Positions 5,926 to 8,913 of a DNA stretch of 8,913 nucleotides are shown in pieces (position 1 is the first letter of the stretch; the number at the start of each line of letters is the position of its first letter). The translations under genes were made by a program, and so were the position numbers. Source of the stretch: JANLQX01 sp031423635 (lineage in GTDB: Bacteria > Actinomycetota > Acidimicrobiia > Acidimicrobiales > JANYDT01); assembly GCA_031423635.1 (NCBI GenBank), contig JANPFX010000053.1, positions 1 through 8,913 of the forward strand, written 5' to 3'. Under the pieces are notes generated by a model. The model had not been told where the DNA came from, did no database searches, and saw only the letters and a list, made by a program, of their open reading frames with translations.

Positions 5926-6056
5926 TTATTGGCGGAACGACTCGTTGATCCACTGGGTCTCGGTCTCACCCCAGGGGACGGGTCCCAGAATCCGCCGTCG
6001 GCGTTGGTGATCTGCCCGTCGAGCGTTGTTTGCATGTGTACGACGATTTTCCTCAC
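5926..6056 (-). pseudogene. 5' fragment of a RibD/DHFR-family reductase, frameshifted
   Basis: GTG 6056 overlaps the SRPBCC stop (GTGA) and has a GAGGAG site 7 bases upstream, so it was a well-formed gene start. The N-terminus reads RKIVVHMQTTLDGQITNADG, then GFWDP, the classic first strand and substrate loop of this reductase family. Around 5979-5984 one base is missing: after GFWDP, homology continues in another frame as VPWGETETQWINESFRQ and then meets TAA (5926-5928), where the family would go on with about 140 more residues. The gene is therefore both frameshifted and cut at about codon 42. In the starting frame the ORF ends at 5898 with unrelated residues. No active enzyme is possible. 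It differs in subtype from the intact reductase at 1180. Confidence 0.85.
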
Positions 6057-6880
6057 GACACCGCTCCTCGTCCACCGTGCGGATCGATGTCGATCGCCGC
6101 GGCCAGCCAGTTGGTCCATGCGTTCTGCGGGAACGAGTCCGCGTCGTTGAAGCATCGAGCGGTGAGTTCGCACTGCACAGTCGTGTCGCCGTTCCACGCT
6201 TCGATCTCGATGAGTATCGGTGTGGTGTCGAGTCTCAGGAGCAGCGGTCCGTTGTCGACACGTTCGACGATGGCCGTCCCGGAGGGCACGTCGATGTGTT
6301 GCCCGACGGCGCTGATGGCGAGTCCGTGGCGGATGTTCGCTCTGAGGGTGTCGGCGTCCAGGGCGGCGCTGTCGATGGTGATCTTGGCGATGGTGACTGG
6401 CTGGCCGTTGAAGTGGGTGACGTAGAGGCGAAGGTTGTCGAACAGCGCGAGCCAGCTTCCCGTCATGTCGGTGAAGAACTCGTTCTCCCAGTCGGCACCG
6501 GTCCCGAACGCGGACGTGACGACGCGCAGGATGGTGCTGCCGCCGGAGACTGCTTCGATGAGGAACTCGGTGGCCATCGGGGTGACGCCGGCCGGGTCTT
6601 GGCCGGCGAGGAGCGGCCAGTCGGGTTCTTCGTAGGCGAAGCGGTGGGGAGAATCAAAGGCGGTGATGGTGCCGGTTGACCACAGGTCGTCGCCGAGTTG
6701 AAAGGCAATGTCGCCACCGGTGCGGGGGTCGATGGTGGCGGGGACCATCCAGGCGGCGATGCCGTTGGCGGTGGTGATGGCGTCCCATATCTGCTCGGGA
6801 GTGGCGTTGATGTCGATGGTGCGTTCGCAGCGATATTCGACCTGGCCGGTCGAGGCATGATCGTGGGGGTGGTTGGTCAT
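6053..6880 (-). CDS. SRPBCC protein with AHSA1-type domain
   Basis: The 275-residue protein has an N-terminal AHSA1/START-like helix-grip domain (about 18-157): CERTIDINATPEQIWDAIT, GIAAWMVPATIDPRTGG, WSTGTITAFDSPHRFAYEEP, STILRVVTSAFG and WLALFDNLRLYV, which opens a hydrophobic ligand cavity. Residues 161-275 form an additional, less familiar domain of alternating strands (ITIDSAALDADTLRANI, IEIEAWNGDTTVQCELTARC) ending in WTNWLAAAID. ATG 6880 overlaps the ArsR stop as ATGA and no Shine-Dalgarno is present, indicating translational coupling. ArsR/AHSA1 pairs are common in Actinobacteria; the AHSA1 partner is thought to bind a small hydrophobic ligand or assist its turnover. The specific ligand is unknown. 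A GTGA overlap joins it to the broken reductase. Confidence 0.92.
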   Translation of the reverse strand: MTNHPHDHASTGQVEYRCERTIDINATPEQIWDAITTANGIAAWMVPATIDPRTGGDIAFQLGDDLWSTGTITAFDSPHRFAYEEPDWPLLAGQDPAGVTPMATEFLIEAVSGGSTILRVVTSAFGTGADWENEFFTDMTGSWLALFDNLRLYVTHFNGQPVTIAKITIDSAALDADTLRANIRHGLAISAVGQHIDVPSGTAIVERVDNGPLLLRLDTTPILIEIEAWNGDTTVQCELTARCFNDADSFPQNAWTNWLAAAIDIDPHGGRGAVS

Positions 6881-7461
6881 GGGGTGCTCGTTTCGGTGGG
6901 GCGCGGGTAGGACTGGGTGACAAGGCGGTAGGGGCGGCCGTCGTCGTGGTGGTATCGGGCGACGAGCGCGATCACGGCCGCTTGGAGTTCGTCGGCGAAC
7001 GCAGTCCGATCCGCGGCCGACGCGAACCCGACGACGGTGTCCACGGTCAAGGTTGGAAGCCGCTGGTCGGCGTTCGTGGCGTGGCGGACGATGTCGCCTA
7101 CTTCGCACACGGTCCGTCCGGCGACGGCGATGAGATACGCCGCTGAGAGACGATCGGTCACATTGTCAGGCTGAACCGACGAGGGTTGGAGTGCCCCCGG
7201 CGATATCACGAGGCGGGCGGCGACGGCCTGCATGACTCGTTCGGTGATGCCACCCCAAGCCCGCGTTTCGACTGGTTCAATGAGACCGTGTCCTTCGAGG
7301 GCTTTGAGGTGATAGTTGACCTTTTGCCGGGTCAGATTCACCTGTGTCGCGATCGAAGCAGCGGAGTGTGGTTCGGCTAGTACCGCCAGGATTCGTGAAC
7401 GTATCGGGTCCAATGCCGACGCCACTGCGGCCGGATCGGCGAGCACCGAAACCTCGTTCAT
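6877..7461 (-). CDS. ArsR-type winged-helix regulator
   Basis: This is a 194-residue cytosolic DNA-binding regulator. The winged helix spans about residues 14-80: VASALDPIRSRILAVLAEPH, SAASIATQVNLTRQKVNYHL with the recognition helix near 44-56, then KALEGHGLIEPVETRAWGG as the wing. The metal-binding CxC signature of the classic metal sensors is absent, so a non-metal signal is likely. Residues 85-194 form a C-terminal domain with a helix LSAAYLIAVAGRTVCEV and a final strand PYRLVTQSYPRP, as in the long ArsR proteins paired with SRPBCC partners. ATG 7461 overlaps the NAT-fragment stop (ATGA) and the stop overlaps the SRPBCC start. The inverted repeat at 8143-8168 on the operon promoter is its most likely target, by position only. 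Confidence 0.9.
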   Translation of the reverse strand: MNEVSVLADPAAVASALDPIRSRILAVLAEPHSAASIATQVNLTRQKVNYHLKALEGHGLIEPVETRAWGGITERVMQAVAARLVISPGALQPSSVQPDNVTDRLSAAYLIAVAGRTVCEVGDIVRHATNADQRLPTLTVDTVVGFASAADRTAFADELQAAVIALVARYHHDDGRPYRLVTQSYPRPTETSTP

Positions 7462-8129
7462 GTTGACGCCAGGGGAGCGTGATGGTCGTGGTCAGGGGGT
7501 GTCGACACCAATGCGTCATGGGCGGCGCAGACCCGGGCCCAGAGGCTTTCGACGCCAGCCTGCGGAGCGGCCCGTCGTGGTCCGAAGACGTCACCGAGGA
7601 TTTCCAGCAACTCGGTCCGCGTCGACGCCACGACTGTTGTCATGTCGGGCCCGTCGCGTCGGGTGTACACCTTGGCGCGCACGATGTCGGCTCCGGTCAC
7701 GTGGCGTCGCTGACAGGTGACCGTCCGAGCGAACGGCGACTGCGACGATGTGGCGTTGAGCTCGTGACGTGGCCTGAATTCTTCGAGCCGACACGGCACC
7801 GTACTGATGCTGACCCCGGACAAAGAACCGGTCGGGTCGTGCGTCAAATGCCAGGCACCGACACCCGACCCGTTCGGACCGAACCCGTACCGGAGACCGG
7901 CCTGGTCGAACTGACCGGCAACGAACGGCAGCGGCTCATACAGGCCGTCACCCAAGCCGGCGTCGACATACCAGTCGCCACCCGGATTCGTTTCGGTCGC
8001 CAATCCGTGAACGATCAACGCGACGTGATTGCCCATCTCCGACAGCGCCGGAGCATTGGCGCCATGAACGCCGGCGACGTGGAGCGTGACGTCGGGCGAT
8101 CCAATCGGCGACGGGCGAGCGGGTTTCAT
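7458..8129 (-). pseudogene. Arylamine N-acetyltransferase lacking its N-terminal catalytic domain
   Basis: From about residue 13 (DVTLHVAGVHG) to the end, the 223-residue frame matches the last two thirds of a NAT and aligns with the intact copy at 3871-4773 from its residue 90 on. His35 (in MGNHVALIV) and Asp56 (in GGDWYVDAGLGD) correspond to the triad His and Asp, but the first ~90 residues with the RGGYC nucleophile are missing, so acetyl transfer by the normal mechanism is impossible. The first dozen residues (MKPARPSPIGSP) are not NAT-like. ATG 8129 sits 6 bases after a candidate -10 box, so a leaderless message could still express it. The frame has no internal stop over 210 codons and its stop overlaps the ArsR start, so loss of the 5' end may be recent or the protein may be kept for another reason. 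Confidence 0.8.
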
Positions 8130-8135
8130 GGTCTC

Positions 8136-8165
8136 AGAGTAGGGCTTGACAAATGAAGTTGTCAA
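8136..8165 (-). promoter_or_regulatory. Candidate leaderless promoter of the NAT'-ArsR-SRPBCC operon
   Basis: On the - strand a perfect TTGACA (8165-8160) is followed 18 bases later by TACTCT (8141-8136), a partial match to the -10 consensus, and then 6 bases later by ATG 8129. Transcription would begin at or beside the start codon, a common arrangement in Actinobacteria. No Shine-Dalgarno is present, consistent with a leaderless start. Confidence 0.5.
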
Positions 8166-8168
8166 GCC
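8143..8168. promoter_or_regulatory. Perfect 10-bp inverted repeat over the -35 box (operator candidate)
   Basis: GGCTTGACAA and TTGTCAAGCC are exact inverted arms separated by ATGAAG. The right arm contains the TTGACA read on the - strand, so a protein bound here would block RNA polymerase. Arm length and spacing suit an ArsR-type dimer, and the operon downstream encodes one. It is the longest uninterrupted inverted repeat I noticed in the window. A hairpin role is less likely because it lies upstream of the transcription start. Confidence 0.6.
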
Positions 8169-8489
8169 TCTCTCGCCCGCTCCTCCCGGAGACTTCGATA
8201 TCTCGCCACACATCGCTCGTGTCACGATCAGCGGCGCCGATGTGACGTCCTTCGTGGCCCGTCAACTCCTCGACGATCGCGACGCCAGCCGAAGACTCCT
8301 TGCCGTCACGGACACGAACGGTCTGGACGGGCGCGGTCCGTTTCAAACGCGCTGCATCCGAAACGCTCGATCGTGCGAGTCGGCTACACCTTGCATTGCT
8401 GGACGAGTCCGATGATGGCGAGCGGTCAAACGTCTCGAGCCGGGCCCCGAGTCAACGACGCGTTCCAGTCCGGCGATGTTTCGCTGTTG
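8169..8489. other. Gene-poor stretch, possibly decayed coding sequence
   Basis: No gene is supported. A + strand frame through about 8190-8345 (FDISPHIARVTISGADVTSF, then QLLDD and LLAVTDTNGLDGRG) has codon use like real genes, but lacks a start codon with a ribosome site, matches no family I know and drifts into unconvincing sequence before its stop. It may be the middle of a lost gene. No NAT N-terminal sequence is found here, so the missing part of the NAT fragment is not simply displaced. Confidence 0.35.
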
Positions 8490-8497
8490 TCAGCGAA
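8480..8497. repeat. Small hairpin at the end of the DUF1801 gene
   Basis: TTCGCTG and CAGCGAA pair perfectly around TTGT. The repeat overlaps the DUF1801 stop codon (8490-8492). It is not followed by a T tract on the - strand, so it is at best a weak terminator or RNA-stability element. Confidence 0.3.
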
Positions 8498-8855
8498 CGA
8501 TTCCGCGTGGGACGGTGATGGAACACCAGGCGTCGACGATATCGAGGAGTTGTTCACGGTGCATGTCCACCGCTTCGGTGCTACCGAAGCGGATCATTCG
8601 TTGAAGACCGGATCCTTCGAGGAGTTCGAAACCGCCGGGGATCTCCGATCCGAGGGGGAAGATCAGGCTGGCGAACTCCTTGGCGTTCCAGTGGAAGTAG
8701 GCCATGATGCCGCTGTAGAGGAACGCTGGGGCTCGGTACTTGATGGCCTCGGTGATTCGATCGTCGGACATGATGACCGCTCGGACGGCGGCGATCACGT
8801 CCTTCTGCGGGTTCGGGGTGACGGCGAGCCACGCATCGATGTCTCCTGATGTCAT
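8490..8855 (-). CDS. DUF1801 (YdhG-like) protein
   Basis: A 121-residue protein with the DUF1801 pattern: an N-terminal helix and partner helix QKDVIAAVRAVIMSDDRITE (17-36), the signature IKYRAPAFLYSG (38-49), a strand-rich core MAYFHWNAKEFASLIFP (51-67), then G-x-ELLEGSG (76-83) and a basic strand QRMIRFGS (85-92), followed by a C-terminal helix. Length is usual for the family. The fold resembles the iron-chaperone frataxin family only in broad shape, and function is unproven. ATG 8855 follows a GAGGCTGAGGG stretch that can serve as a ribosome site. The last residues (CSITVPRGIVR) are unusual and may reflect an altered 3' end. It probably belongs to an operon with the gene whose end lies 9 bases upstream. 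Confidence 0.9.
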   Translation of the reverse strand: MTSGDIDAWLAVTPNPQKDVIAAVRAVIMSDDRITEAIKYRAPAFLYSGIMAYFHWNAKEFASLIFPLGSEIPGGFELLEGSGLQRMIRFGSTEAVDMHREQLLDIVDAWCSITVPRGIVR

Positions 8856-8864
8856 CCCTCAGCC

Positions 8865-8913
8865 TCACTCAGTGTCGAGCAGTCGCACCAGTCGATCTGC
8901 AATGTCGCTGAGC
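8865..8913 (-). CDS. C-terminal end of an upstream gene (partial)
   Basis: The last 15 codons of a - strand frame read LSDIADRLVRLLDTE and end in TGA (8867-8865), 9 bases before the DUF1801 ATG. The amphipathic helix pattern and codon use look like a real C-terminus, and the spacing suits an operon. The fragment is too short to name a family. Confidence 0.5.
   Translation of the reverse strand, partial: LSDIADRLVRLLDTE

Noticed and set aside
1..8913. Integron cassette array, suggested by many small unrelated genes
   Set aside because: Genes lie on both strands, several have their own promoters or coupled operons, and I found no repeated attC-like sites at gene boundaries or integrase.
1..8913. 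CRISPR array, toxin-antitoxin pair or phage genes
   Set aside because: No regularly spaced repeats and no proteins of these kinds were seen in either strand.

Overview
The window is high-GC bacterial DNA whose codon use and protein families (DUF427, DUF1801, two kinds of RibD-type reductase, arylamine N-acetyltransferase, ArsR plus AHSA1-type SRPBCC, several VOC proteins) look actinobacterial. An Acidimicrobiia-like or similar environmental actinomycete is my guess, but nothing here fixes the taxon. No rRNA, tRNA, CRISPR array or phage gene is visible.

Left part (1-3820, all on the + strand): the end of a DUF1579-like gene (1-414) overlaps a SnoaL-like gene (411-707) that has lost its 3' third. 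It is followed two bases later by a small conserved protein (709-1059), a RibD/DHFR-family reductase (1180-1773) and a VOC-fold protein (1918-2319). A nearly gene-free stretch (2320-3010) follows. It holds an iteron-like repeat with a 28-base palindrome and a 50-codon internal piece of another VOC gene. It ends with a plausible promoter for a two-domain DUF427 protein (3011-3820).

Middle part (3821-5925): a complete arylamine N-acetyltransferase (NAT) with its Cys-His-Asp triad lies on the - strand, convergent with the DUF427 gene. Next comes the right end of a dead IS3-family element (4893-5115), then a PhnB/3-dmu-9_3-mt type VOC gene (5227-5706) and a short membrane-like remnant.

Right part (5926-8168, - strand): one operon reads NAT fragment, ArsR-family regulator, SRPBCC protein, broken RibD-type reductase. 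Each junction is a 4-base stop/start overlap. A perfect 10-bp inverted repeat sits on the TTGACA box of a likely leaderless promoter in front of it, which suggests control by the operon's own ArsR protein. The NAT fragment keeps its His and Asp but has lost the domain carrying the nucleophilic Cys. Beyond a gene-poor 320-base stretch are a DUF1801 gene (8490-8855) and the last 15 codons of another - strand gene.

Overall this looks like an accessory region undergoing decay. For NAT, RibD-type reductase and VOC, one intact copy sits near one truncated relative, and an IS3 remnant lies among them. I do not see a clear new defence or mobile system. The best leads are the operator-promoter with its tightly coupled operon, and the repeat/palindrome cluster at 2496-2543.
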